This document shows positions 1-7,620 of a stretch of 64,000 nucleotides of DNA, one piece after another; position 1 is the stretch's first letter; the number at the start of each line of letters is the position of its first letter. This DNA comes from DASZHJ01 sp963735465. Lineage in GTDB: Bacteria; Pseudomonadota; Alphaproteobacteria; ATCC43930; CGMCC-115725. The DNA lies in contig CAVTLA010000001.1 in the NCBI GenBank assembly GCA_963735465.1, positions 310,001 to 374,000 of the forward strand. The letters are read 5' to 3'. The notes below the pieces were generated by a model that saw only the letters and a list, made by a program, of their open reading frames with translations, was not told the origin of the DNA and searched no databases. The position numbers were made by a program, and so were the translations under genes.

Positions 1-9
1 CTGGTGTGG

Positions 10-672
10 CTACCGCCCGCCGGCCGCCAGCTTCTGCTTCGGCTTCTTGGTGAGGTAGTCCTCGACTTCCTCGTCGAGCTCCTCGAGCCGGTTCTGGAAG
101 AAGTGGTCGGCGCCCTTCACCAGGCGGAAATCGATGGTGATGTCCCGCTGATGCATGAGCTTGTTGATGAGCTTCTGCACGGACTCCAGCGGCACCAGGT
201 GATCCTTGTCGCCGTGGATGATGAGGCCCGAGGACGGGCAGGGCGCCAGGAACCCGAAGTCATAGAGGTTCGCCGGCGGCGCCACCGAGATGAAGCCGTC
301 GATCTCCGGCCGGCGCATCAGGAGCTGCATGCCGATCCAGGCGCCGAAGGAGAATCCCGCGATCCAGCAGGCGGCGGCGTTCGGGTTGTAGCTCTGCAGC
401 CAATCGAGGGCCGAGGCGGCATCGGAAAGCTCGCCCTCGCCGCGGGCAAAGCTGCCCTGGCTGCGGCCGACGCCGCGGAAGTTGAAGCGCAGCGCCGAGA
501 AACCCTGGCGCACGAATGCATGGTAGAGGGTGTAGATGACCTTATTGTTCATAGTGCCGCCGTGCTGCGGATGCGGATGCAGCAGCAGGGCGACAGGGGC
601 GTTGGGTTGCTTCGAGTGGTGGTAGCGGCCTTCGAGACGGCCCTCGGGACCGTTGATGATTACCTCAGGCAT
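10..672 (-). CDS. alpha/beta hydrolase of the isc/suf-linked family
   Basis: A 220-residue alpha/beta hydrolase. The N-terminal strand ends in an HPHPQHGG oxyanion-hole motif (about residues 32-39). The nucleophile elbow is GFSFGAW with Ser108. An HGDKDHLVP stretch offers the acid and GADHFF near the end offers the catalytic His. There is no signal peptide, so it should be cytoplasmic. I chose the ATG giving MPEVIING because upstream codons in frame show no family resemblance. It is divergent from cysE across about 230 bases that contain an IscR-like operator. In alphaproteobacteria a hydrolase of this type often sits beside the Fe-S assembly operon (recalled knowledge). Its substrate is unknown. 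Confidence 0.85.
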   Translation of the reverse strand: MPEVIINGPEGRLEGRYHHSKQPNAPVALLLHPHPQHGGTMNNKVIYTLYHAFVRQGFSALRFNFRGVGRSQGSFARGEGELSDAASALDWLQSYNPNAAACWIAGFSFGAWIGMQLLMRRPEIDGFISVAPPANLYDFGFLAPCPSSGLIIHGDKDHLVPLESVQKLINKLMHQRDITIDFRLVKGADHFFQNRLEELDEEVEDYLTKKPKQKLAAGGR

Positions 673-766
673 GGGGTCCGCTGTCTCCTGCCGTCCCGGC
701 AAGTCCCGTGATGTCCCAGTTCCACGCTGGGTCTTTCCGCGCAATATTATGCATTGTCAGCCCGAT

Positions 767-791
767 ATACTTGACTACCACAGTCGGAATT
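767..791. promoter_or_regulatory. IscR type-1-like operator
   Basis: The 18-base core CTTGACTACCACAGTCGG, preceded by ATA, matches the E. coli type-1 IscR site (ATASYYGACTRWWWYAGTCRRSTAT) at nearly every informative position of the left arm and centre. The far right edge is weaker. It lies about 109 bases before the cysE start, and iscR is the second gene of that operon. Autoregulation by Fe-S-loaded IscR is the natural reading. It could also affect the divergent hydrolase. Confidence 0.65.
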
Positions 792-899
792 TCTAAATAG
801 ACCTCGGCGCCATCGTCGCGGAGACCTGCGGCGAACCACTCTCGGAAGGCCCAGCACGGTACCGTCGGCGTGGCCGGCATCATAGCACGAGTGTCTTCC

Positions 900-1637
900 A
901 TGCTTTTCAAAAACCTCCGCGACGAAATCGATACCGTCCTCGCCCACGATCCGGCGGCGCGCTCACGACTAGAGGTGGTGTTCTGCTACCCAGGTTTCCA
1001 CGTCCTATTGTTCTACCGCCTCGCCCACTGGCTTTGGCAGCGTAATTTCCTGCTTCTGGGGCGGTTCGTCTCTCATTTGGGGCGTGTGGCTACCGGGATC
1101 GAGATCCACCCTGCCGCGAAAATTGGCCGCAGGCTGTTCATCGACCACGGCATGGGGGTGGTAGTCGGCGAGACCGCGGAAATCGGGGATGATGTTACTC
1201 TCTACCAGGGGGTGACACTGGGCGGAACTTCCCTCCACCAGGATAAGCGGCACCCAACCCTGGGCGACGGCGTGATCGTCGGCTCCGGCGCCCAGATCCT
1301 TGGCGGCTTCACCGTCGGGCGGGGCGCGCGGGTCGGTGCCAACGCGGTAGTGCTGCAGGAGGTGCCTCCCGGCGCCACCGTTGTGGGCATCCCGGCAAAG
1401 CCGGTGGGCGGCCCCAAGCCGATGGAGCGGGCACGGCCCGCCGGCGAGTTCCTGCCCTACGGCACGCCCTGCGACGACATTCCCGACCCGGTGGCGCGCG
1501 CCATCACCGGCCTGGCGGAAGAGGTAGCGGTACTGCGGGCCAAGCTTGGAGAGATGGAGCGGCAGCTGGACGGCGTGCATGCGTCGCCGCCGCCGGCACA
1601 GGATGAGCCCGCGCGTCGCGCCGGCCGTCCGGTTTGA
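900..1637 (+). CDS. cysE: serine O-acetyltransferase
   Basis: A 245-residue serine acetyltransferase that makes O-acetylserine from serine and acetyl-CoA, the carbon skeleton for cysteine. The core is a left-handed beta-helix of hexapeptide repeats (about residues 60-165) containing the family signature IDHGMGVVVGETAEIGDD and the LYQGVTLGGT loop. The N-terminal helical part is short, as in the EpsC/CysE short form. The C-terminal tail of about 75 residues is poorly conserved and includes a helix (EEVAVLRAKLGEMERQL). An in-frame ATG lies 30 bases upstream, but MLFKNLRDEI is the usual start. iscR follows after 18 bases, so cysteine supply and Fe-S control share a transcript. Confidence 0.9.
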   Translation: MLFKNLRDEIDTVLAHDPAARSRLEVVFCYPGFHVLLFYRLAHWLWQRNFLLLGRFVSHLGRVATGIEIHPAAKIGRRLFIDHGMGVVVGETAEIGDDVTLYQGVTLGGTSLHQDKRHPTLGDGVIVGSGAQILGGFTVGRGARVGANAVVLQEVPPGATVVGIPAKPVGGPKPMERARPAGEFLPYGTPCDDIPDPVARAITGLAEEVAVLRAKLGEMERQLDGVHASPPPAQDEPARRAGRPV

Positions 1638-1655
1638 CAGCATAGGAGACTACCG

Positions 1656-2138
1656 ATGAGGCTCAGCACCAAGGGTCGCTACGCCGTGATGGCGATGGTC
1701 GATCTCGCCAAGCACGGCACCGGTGAGCCGATCTCGCTCGCGGAGGTCGCCGAGCGCCAGGAGATCTCGCTCTCCTATCTGGAGCAGCTCTTCGCGAAGC
1801 TGCGCCTGGGCGGTCTGGTCAAGAGCGTGCGCGGCCCCGGCGGCGGCTATCTGCTGGCCCACGGCGCCGACGAGACCCGGATCTCGGATATCATTCTCGC
1901 GGTCGACGAGCCGATCCGCGCCACCCGCTGCTCCCCCGGCGCTCCCGTCGGCTGCCGCGGCAACCAGACCCGATGTCTGACCCACGATCTCTGGGAAGAG
2001 CTCGGCAACCAGATCAACCTGTTCCTGAGCTCGGTGACCCTCGCCGACGTGGTGGAGCGCCGCGTGCTCGGCAGCAGCCGCCTGATGTCGTCCGAGCCCG
2101 CGCGCGCCGCGCCCACTGCCGCCGTCGCGGCGCAGTAG
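1656..2138 (+). CDS. iscR: Rrf2-family Fe-S regulator IscR
   Basis: A 160-residue Rrf2 regulator. The winged helix-turn-helix occupies roughly residues 1-65 (MRLSTKGRYAVMAM start, then SLSYLEQLFAKLR). The cluster ligands are complete: Cys92, Cys100, Cys107 and His110 in the CSPGAPVGC...CLTHDLW region. That makes it an authentic [2Fe-2S] IscR rather than a cysteine-free Rrf2 protein. A GGAG-type ribosome site (ataggagac) precedes the ATG. The candidate target site is 767-791, upstream of cysE in the same operon. The tail after about residue 140 is Ala-rich and not informative. Confidence 0.92.
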   Translation: MRLSTKGRYAVMAMVDLAKHGTGEPISLAEVAERQEISLSYLEQLFAKLRLGGLVKSVRGPGGGYLLAHGADETRISDIILAVDEPIRATRCSPGAPVGCRGNQTRCLTHDLWEELGNQINLFLSSVTLADVVERRVLGSSRLMSSEPARAAPTAAVAAQ

Positions 2139-2165
2139 GCGCCTGCCGCGACGGGACTCCCGCAG

Positions 2166-3278
2166 ATGGCGACCTCCGCCTATCTCGACTGGAATGCCAC
2201 CGCGCCGGCTCGACCCGAGGCCGCGGCGGCCGTCGCCGAGGCGCTTGCTCTCGGCGGCAATCCCTCCTCGGTGCATCGCGCCGGCCGCGCCGCGCGTCAG
2301 CGCGTGGAGCAGGCCCGCGCCCAAGTGGCGGCCCTCGTCGGCGCCAACTCGGCGACCGTGGTGTTCACCAGCGGCGGTACCGAGGCCAATCATCTGGCGC
2401 TCGCCGGCGTCGCCGGCCGCCGCGTCCTCGTCTCCGCCATCGAGCATGATTCCGTCCGCGACGCCGTTCCCGGTGCCACCATCATTCCCGTGACCGCGGC
2501 AGGCACGGTCGATCTCGCGGCTCTCGACGCGCTGCTGGCGGCGGATCCCCAGCCGGCCCTGGTCTCAGTGATGCTTGCCAACAACGAGACCGGCGTGATC
2601 CAGCCGGTGCGGGGGGCGGCCGATATTGCCCACCGTCATGGCGCGATTCTCCATTCCGATGCGATCCAGGCCGCAGGAAAAATCCCGATCGATGTCGCCG
2701 AGCTCGGCGTCGATCTCCTCACGATCTCCGCTCACAAGCTCGGTGGACCTCAGGGCGTCGGCGCGCTTGTGGTGATGGAGAGCGTGACTCTCACGGCCCT
2801 GCAGCGCGGTGGCGGCCAGGAGCGTGGCCGTCGCGCCGGCACCGAGAATGTGCCGGGAATCGCGGGCTTCGGCGTTGCGGTCGCGATCGCGGCGCGGAAC
2901 CTCGATGCTGTCGCCGGGATCGCCGCGCTTCGCGACGAGGCGGCCAGACGCATCGCATGCTTCGCGCCGGAAGCGCGGATCTTCGGTGCAGAGGCGCCGC
3001 GGCTTTCCAATACCCTCTGCATCGCCATGCCCGGCGTCGCCGCCTCGACTCAGGTGATGGCTCTCGATCTCGCCGGCGTGATGGTGAGCGCGGGCGCGGC
3101 CTGCTCCTCCGGTAAGGTGCGGCCGAGCCGGGTGCTGGCGGCCATGGGCGCCAGCGCCGAGGACGCCAGCAATGCCATCCGCATCAGCCTGGGCTGGAGC
3201 ACGACGCGGGACGAGATCGATCGTCTCGTCGACGCTTGGAGCGCGCTCTATCGGCGGACGCGGGAGCAGGCCGCATGA
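2166..3278 (+). CDS. cysteine desulfurase (NifS/IscS class, first copy)
   Basis: A 370-residue class V PLP enzyme that removes sulfur from cysteine as a persulfide. The PLP lysine is in ISAHKLGGPQG (Lys191). The persulfide cysteine is in SAGAACSSGKVRPS (Cys313). TSGGTEANH is the usual phosphate-binding stretch. It is shorter than the second copy and has the ACSSG loop typical of NifS-like group I enzymes. It overlaps the next gene by ATGA, implying translational coupling. Two desulfurases in one operon probably serve different acceptors, for example Fe-S assembly versus tRNA thiolation, but the sequence does not say which. Confidence 0.9.
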   Translation: MATSAYLDWNATAPARPEAAAAVAEALALGGNPSSVHRAGRAARQRVEQARAQVAALVGANSATVVFTSGGTEANHLALAGVAGRRVLVSAIEHDSVRDAVPGATIIPVTAAGTVDLAALDALLAADPQPALVSVMLANNETGVIQPVRGAADIAHRHGAILHSDAIQAAGKIPIDVAELGVDLLTISAHKLGGPQGVGALVVMESVTLTALQRGGGQERGRRAGTENVPGIAGFGVAVAIAARNLDAVAGIAALRDEAARRIACFAPEARIFGAEAPRLSNTLCIAMPGVAASTQVMALDLAGVMVSAGAACSSGKVRPSRVLAAMGASAEDASNAIRISLGWSTTRDEIDRLVDAWSALYRRTREQAA

Positions 3279-4492
3279 GCGTGATGCCGAAGCCCGCCAC
3301 TCTCGCGCGCCCAAACGCGTCGCCGGTCTATCTCGACTATCAGGCGACGACGCCGGTTGACCCGCGCGTGCTCGAGACCATGCTGCCGTGGTTCACCGAG
3401 AAGTTTGGCAATCCCGGCTCCATCACCCACGCCTATGGCCGCGAGGCCTTGGCAGCGGTAGAGACGGCGCGGGCGCAGGTGGCGGGTCTCATCGGCGCCG
3501 AGGCGCGGGAGATCGTGCTGACCTCGGGCGCCACGGAATCGAACAACCTCGCAGTGAAAGGCGCCGCGCGCTTCCGTCGTGAGGAGCGCGATCACGTGGT
3601 CACGCTTGCGACCGAGCACAAATGCGTGCTGGAGAGCGCGCTGGCGCTTGAGCGCGAAGGCTTCCGCGTGACCATCCTGCCGGTCGAGCCCAGCGGCCTC
3701 GTCGATCTCGCGACCCTGGAGGCGGCACTCACCGACCGGACCGCGATCGTCTCGGTGATGGCGGCGCACAACGAGACCGGCGTGCTGCAGCCGATCGCCG
3801 AGATCGGCGCGCTCTGTCGGGCGCGCGGCATCCTCTTTCACACCGACGCGGCCCAGGCTTTCGGCAAGATTCCCCTCGATGTCGGCGCCATGCACATCGA
3901 TCTGCTGTCGATCTCCGGTCACAAGATCTACGGTCCCAAGGGCATCGGCGCGCTCTACGTGCGCCGGCGGCCGCGGGCGCGTCTGCAGCCGCTTCTCGAC
4001 GGCGGCGGGCAGGAGCGGGGCCTGCGCTCCGGCACCCTGCCGACGCCCCTGGTGGTGGGGCTCGGCGCCGCCGCTGACTTGGCCGGCCAGGAGATGGCGG
4101 TGGAGGGGCCTCGCCTCGCGGCGCTCCGCGATCGTCTCCTCGCCGGGCTTCGAGCCGAGCTGCCGGGTCTCCGTCTCAACGGCGATCCCGTCCGGCGCCT
4201 GCCCGGCAATCTCAACCTCGCCTTTCCTGGCGCCGGCGCCCTGGAGCTGATGGCGGCCTGCCCGGGCCTGGCGCTCTCCACCGGCTCCGCCTGCACGGCG
4301 GCGGAAGTGGAGCCCTCCTATGTGCTGCGGGCGATGGGGGTTCCGGAGGCGGTGGCGGGCGCCAGCCTCAGGATCGGCCTCGGCCGCTTCAGCACCGATC
4401 AAGAGGTTGATTTCGCTATCGATGCCCTGGCGGGCGGAGTGCGGAAAGTGGCGGAAAGCCCGGTGAAAACCGGCTCAGGAGCCGCCATATAG
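3275..4492 (+). CDS. iscS: cysteine desulfurase IscS (second copy)
   Basis: A 405-residue class V PLP desulfurase. The PLP lysine is in [15 protein letters not shown] (Lys217). The active cysteine is in [22 protein letters not shown] (Cys340), which closely matches the IscS consensus [20 protein letters not shown]. That makes this the better candidate for housekeeping IscS. The ATG overlaps the TGA of the previous desulfurase; a longer in-frame extension upstream would overlap that gene by 42 bases and looks unlike the family. In a canonical operon iscU should come next, but the next gene is an A-type carrier 73 bases downstream. Confidence 0.9.
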   Translation: [405 protein letters not shown]

Positions 4493-4565
4493 AAGGCTGC
4501 CGCGGGGGTTGCGGGTGCGCCCCCCCGGATGTATCAAGGGTTCGCTTTCCAGGAGTTTGCAGACC

Positions 4566-4904
4566 ATGGCTTTGAGGCAGGCAATGTCGCTCACCGACGC
4601 CGCGGCGGACCGTATCCGGGCCCTGCTGGCGAAGCGCAACCGGCCGGCGGTGGGCATTCGCATCGGCGTGCGGTCGCGGGGCTGCTCGGGCCTTACCTAT
4701 ACCGTCGAATACGCGGACGAGAAGGGGAAGCTCGACGAGGTCGTGCAGGACAAGGGCGTCACCGTGCTGATCGACCCCAAGGCCAGCATGTTCATCATCG
4801 GCACCGAGATGGACTACGTCGAGGACAAGCTGCAGAGCGGCTTCACCTTCACCAATCCGAACGAGAAGGGTCGCTGCGGCTGCGGCGAATCCTTCCACGT
4901 CTGA
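4566..4904 (+). CDS. iscA: A-type iron-sulfur carrier (IscA/ErpA/SufA)
   Basis: A 112-residue A-type carrier with all three ligand cysteines: Cys40 in RSRGCSGLTY and Cys104/Cys106 in GRCGCGESF near the C-terminus. These proteins take Fe-S clusters from a scaffold and pass them to apo-targets. I chose MALRQAMSLTDAA as the start; an in-frame extension upstream would be proline/arginine-rich noise. Its place between iscS and the HscA-like gene fits IscA of an ISC operon, although sequence alone does not separate IscA from ErpA or SufA. Confidence 0.9.
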   Translation: MALRQAMSLTDAAADRIRALLAKRNRPAVGIRIGVRSRGCSGLTYTVEYADEKGKLDEVVQDKGVTVLIDPKASMFIIGTEMDYVEDKLQSGFTFTNPNEKGRCGCGESFHV

Positions 4905-4944
4905 CGCCGCGCCTCTCGCGCGGCCCGATCGCACGCACACCCCC

Positions 4945-5388
4945 ATGAAGCTGTTCCAGATCGAGGAGCCCGACGGCTCGCCTTTAGATGTCGGCGACGG
5001 GCCCGGCGCCGCTGTCGGCATCGACATCGCCGCCGGCGGCATCGGCCGCGTGGCGATTTCCCTAGGCGGTAATGCGGAGATTCTCCCCGGCACAGACGGC
5101 GAGCGCAGCCTCGCAGTGGCGGTGCTCAAGGAATTGCTGCTGGGCCTGCGCAGCCGTGCCGAGAAGCAGCTCTCGCAGCCGGTGACTCACGCGGTGATCG
5201 CTGTCGATGCAGGCGAGGGCGCGGGGATCGAGGATGCGGCGGCGGCGGCCGGCCTGGTCGTGCTGCGTATCGTCGATCGGTCAGCCGCGGCGGCGCTCGC
5301 CAAGGGCACGGCGCCCGCCGAGGCGGCGGTGCTGGGAGCCGCGATCGCGGCTGAGGATGCGGCGGCGGCGCTCGCGCCGCGGACGTGA
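4945..5388 (+). CDS. mini HscA-like protein (degenerate Hsp70 ATPase-domain relic)
   Basis: A 147-residue protein in the slot where hscA sits in ISC operons (after iscA, before fdx). By eye its segments track HscA in order. [13 protein letters not shown] resembles the HscA start (MALLQISEPG...). [10 protein letters not shown] replaces the phosphate-loop [25 protein letters not shown], then AVIAVDA, then [21 protein letters not shown] match ILKALAARATE, VVITVPA and [35 protein letters not shown] matches VVAIGAAIQADI. Most of the ATPase domain and the whole peptide-binding domain are missing, and the DLGTTN motif is lost, so ATPase activity is not expected. It may be a decaying gene or a repurposed adaptor. 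No family name is certain. Confidence 0.6.
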   Translation: [147 protein letters not shown]

Positions 5389-5425
5389 TCGAGAGCGGGG
5401 GCCGAGAGGGGCGGGAACGAAGAAA

Positions 5426-5758
5426 ATGCCGAAGATGATTTTCATCGAGCGTGACGGGACCCGCCGCGAGGTCGATGCCCCGATCGGGCTCTCGGTGCTG
5501 GAGATCGCGCACCGCAACAACATCGATCTCGAGGGCGCCTGCGAGGGCTCGCTCGCCTGCTCCACCTGCCACGTCGTCGTCGAGACCGACTGGTACGAGC
5601 TTCTGAAGGAGCCGACCGAGGACGAGGAGGACATGCTCGACCTCGCCTTCGGCCTGACGCGCACCTCGCGGCTCGGCTGCCAGATCATCATCACCGAGGA
5701 GCTCGACGGACTCACCGTGGCGCTGCCCGCGGGCTCCCGCAACATGATGGCGGGATAG
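5426..5758 (+). CDS. fdx: ISC-type 2Fe-2S ferredoxin
   Basis: A 110-residue adrenodoxin-like [2Fe-2S] ferredoxin. The ligands are Cys39, Cys45, Cys48 and Cys85 (CEGSLACSTC...LGCQ), the C-x5-C-x2-C spacing of the ISC/adrenodoxin type. DEEDMLDLAFGLTRTSRLGCQ is the standard second half. It would donate electrons for cluster assembly or sulfane sulfur reduction. The ATG giving MPKMIFIERDG has a purine-rich leader (gaacgaag). It sits between the HscA-like gene and mnmA, 9 bases before the latter. Confidence 0.92.
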   Translation: MPKMIFIERDGTRREVDAPIGLSVLEIAHRNNIDLEGACEGSLACSTCHVVVETDWYELLKEPTEDEEDMLDLAFGLTRTSRLGCQIIITEELDGLTVALPAGSRNMMAG

Positions 5759-5767
5759 GGCGCCACC

Positions 5768-6928
5768 ATGTCCGTCGCCGCCAACTCCCTTGGTCTCGCC
5801 AAGCCGCCCACCGCCACCCGCGTGGTAGTGGCGATGTCCGGCGGCGTCGACAGCTCGGTGACGGCGGCGCTGCTGGCGGAAGCGGGCTATGACGTCGTCG
5901 GCATCACGCTGCAGCTCTACGACCACGGCGCCGCCGTCGGCCGCAAGGGCGCCTGCTGCGCCGGACAGGACATCCACGACGCCGCCCGCGTCGCCGAGCG
6001 TCTCGACATTCCCCACTACGTGCTCGACTACGAGAGCCGCTTCCGCGCCGCCGTCATCGACGATTTCGCCGAGACCTATGCGCGGGGCGAGACGCCGGTG
6101 CCGTGCATCCGCTGCAACGAGCGGGTGAAGTTCCGCGATCTCCTCGATGTGGCGCGCGATCTCGGCGCCGACGCGCTGGCGACCGGCCACTATGCGCGCC
6201 GTGTGATGGGCCCCGCCGGACCGGAGCTGCATGCCGCCGCCGACGCCGCGCGCGACCAGAGCTATTTCCTGTTCGCGACCACGCGGGCGCAGCTCGACTA
6301 TCTCCGGTTCCCCTTGGGTGATCTCAACAAGGACGAAACGCGGGCGCTGGCCGCGCGCTTCGATCTGCCGGTCGCGGCAAAGCCCGACAGTCAAGACATC
6401 TGCTTCGTGCCGAGCGGAGATTACGGCGCGCTCCTGGAGAAGCTGCGCCCCGGGGCCGGCGAGCCCGGCGACGTCGTCGATGCCGATGGCCGCATCGTGG
6501 GCCGGCATCGCGGTGTCATTCACTACACCGTGGGCCAGCGCAGGGGCCTCGGCATCGCCGCCGATGAGCCGCTCTACGTGCTGCGCCTGGAGCCGGAGAC
6601 GCGCCGCGTGGTGGTGGGGCCGCGGGCCGCCCTGGGCGAGACCCGCGTCCGCCTCGGCGAGGTGAACTGGCTCGGCGGCGATCGGCCGGGGAGCGGCGGC
6701 ATGCAAGTCAGCGTGAAGCTCCGTTCCGCCCAGCCGCCGGTTTCGGCGAGGCTTTTCCTCGACGACAAAAGCGGCGGCGACGTTGTTCTCGACACTCCAA
6801 CTCTCGGCGTGGCGCCCGGCCAGGCCTGTGTCTTCTACGACGGCGCCCGGGTGCTGGGCGGCGGCTGGATCCGGCGGAATGTGGCGCCGATGGCGAGGGT
6901 TGCGGAGGCGGTTGGCGTCCCGGCTTGA
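5768..6928 (+). CDS. mnmA: tRNA-specific 2-thiouridylase MnmA
   Basis: A 386-residue enzyme that thiolates U34 of Lys, Glu and Gln tRNAs using ATP and a persulfide relayed from IscS. The PP-loop is AMSGGVDSS (residues 22-30). Catalytic Cys116 is in PCIRCNERVKF and the second catalytic Cys212 is in SQDICFVPSG. ATGHYAR and YTVGQRRGLGI are further family signatures. Length is typical. It ends the sulfur operon, which puts the sulfur user beside two sulfur donors. An in-frame MSGGVDSS start would remove the first strand, so the ATG at the listed start is preferred. Confidence 0.95.
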   Translation: MSVAANSLGLAKPPTATRVVVAMSGGVDSSVTAALLAEAGYDVVGITLQLYDHGAAVGRKGACCAGQDIHDAARVAERLDIPHYVLDYESRFRAAVIDDFAETYARGETPVPCIRCNERVKFRDLLDVARDLGADALATGHYARRVMGPAGPELHAAADAARDQSYFLFATTRAQLDYLRFPLGDLNKDETRALAARFDLPVAAKPDSQDICFVPSGDYGALLEKLRPGAGEPGDVVDADGRIVGRHRGVIHYTVGQRRGLGIAADEPLYVLRLEPETRRVVVGPRAALGETRVRLGEVNWLGGDRPGSGGMQVSVKLRSAQPPVSARLFLDDKSGGDVVLDTPTLGVAPGQACVFYDGARVLGGGWIRRNVAPMARVAEAVGVPA

Positions 6929-6998
6929 AGCCCGCGGGCGAGCTTGTCCCGCTTCGCTTGACGGGTCCCGCCCGATCTCCTATATGCCCCCTCTCGGT

Positions 6999-7075
6999 GG
7001 CGGGGTAGCTCAGTTGGTTAGAGCAGGGGAATCATAATCCCAAGGTCGGGGGTTCAAATCCCTCCTCCGCTACCA
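6999..7075 (+). tRNA. tRNA-Met (CAT anticodon)
   Basis: A 77-base cloverleaf with encoded CCA. The acceptor arm is GGCGGGG/CTCCGCT with two G-T pairs and discriminator A. The D arm is GCTC...GAGC. The anticodon loop ATCATAA carries CAT. The T arm is GGGGG-TTCAAAT-CCCTC. The outermost anticodon-stem pair is G-A and does not pair. CAT is also the gene anticodon of lysidine-modified tRNA-Ile2. The acceptor stem and D-arm look more like alphaproteobacterial elongator tRNA-Met, and the weak first pair is not the initiator C-A mismatch plus three-GC anticodon stem. Elongator Met is most likely. Confidence 0.88.
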
Positions 7076-7137
7076 ATTAAATCAGATGGTTAGGCGCTCG
7101 CTCCAGCCCAAAGCGCTCGCCCGCTGAGAGGAAGGGC

Positions 7138-7605
7138 ATGCCCAGATATCTCGCGCTGATTGCCATTCTGGTGCCGCTTGTCTTGGCTGCCTGTGCCGGA
7201 CAGGAAGGGCCGCGGTTTGCGCAGGTGGCGTCTACCATCCCGCCCGTGGCCGCTGACCAGGCGCGCATCTATTTCCTGCGCGACTACGAACCCTATGAGA
7301 GCCTTTCAGAGCCGAGGATCTATCTGAACGGAAGCAGCATCGGCGCCTCGATCCCCGGCGGCGTTTTCTACCGCGACGTCGCGCCGGGGCAGTACCTGGT
7401 GTCGGTCGATTCCACGGGGATCTATTGGAACCAGTTCAAGACCGTCGATCTCCGAGGCGGTGCGACGGAGTACGTGAAGATCGAGTCCTTAAGGTCCTGG
7501 GAGACCGGCCTCGAATACGAGGCGGACACCTTCGTCGTCGCCGTCATGGATGCCGCCGACGGCCGACGCCAAGCCGCCGACCTCAAATACGTCGCGCCTC
7601 AGTAA
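7138..7605 (+). CDS. DUF2846-like lipoprotein
   Basis: A 155-residue predicted lipoprotein. The signal peptide MPRYLALIAILVPLVLAACA ends in a clear lipobox (LAAC, lipidated Cys19). The mature part has the beta-rich pattern of DUF2846-type proteins: ARIYFLRDY, then IYLNGSSIGASIPGGVFYRDVAPGQY, then a closing VDLRGGATEYVKIE. The protein is probably anchored in the outer membrane facing the periplasm. Its role is unknown. It is convergent with the chemoreceptor gene, with 15 bases between stops. The ATG follows a purine stretch (gagaggaagggc). Confidence 0.8.
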   Translation: MPRYLALIAILVPLVLAACAGQEGPRFAQVASTIPPVAADQARIYFLRDYEPYESLSEPRIYLNGSSIGASIPGGVFYRDVAPGQYLVSVDSTGIYWNQFKTVDLRGGATEYVKIESLRSWETGLEYEADTFVVAVMDAADGRRQAADLKYVAPQ

Positions 7606-7620
7606 ATCCAGGACCGACCC

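Noticed and set aside
4493..4565. A missed iscU between iscS and the A-type carrier
   Set aside because: Only 73 bases are available, far too short for the roughly 130-residue scaffold.
6999..7075. tRNA-Ile2 (lysidine CAT) identity for the tRNA gene
   Set aside because: Acceptor and D-arm sequence look closer to elongator tRNA-Met in alphaproteobacteria; lysidine modification cannot be seen from DNA, so the call stays Met with that caveat.
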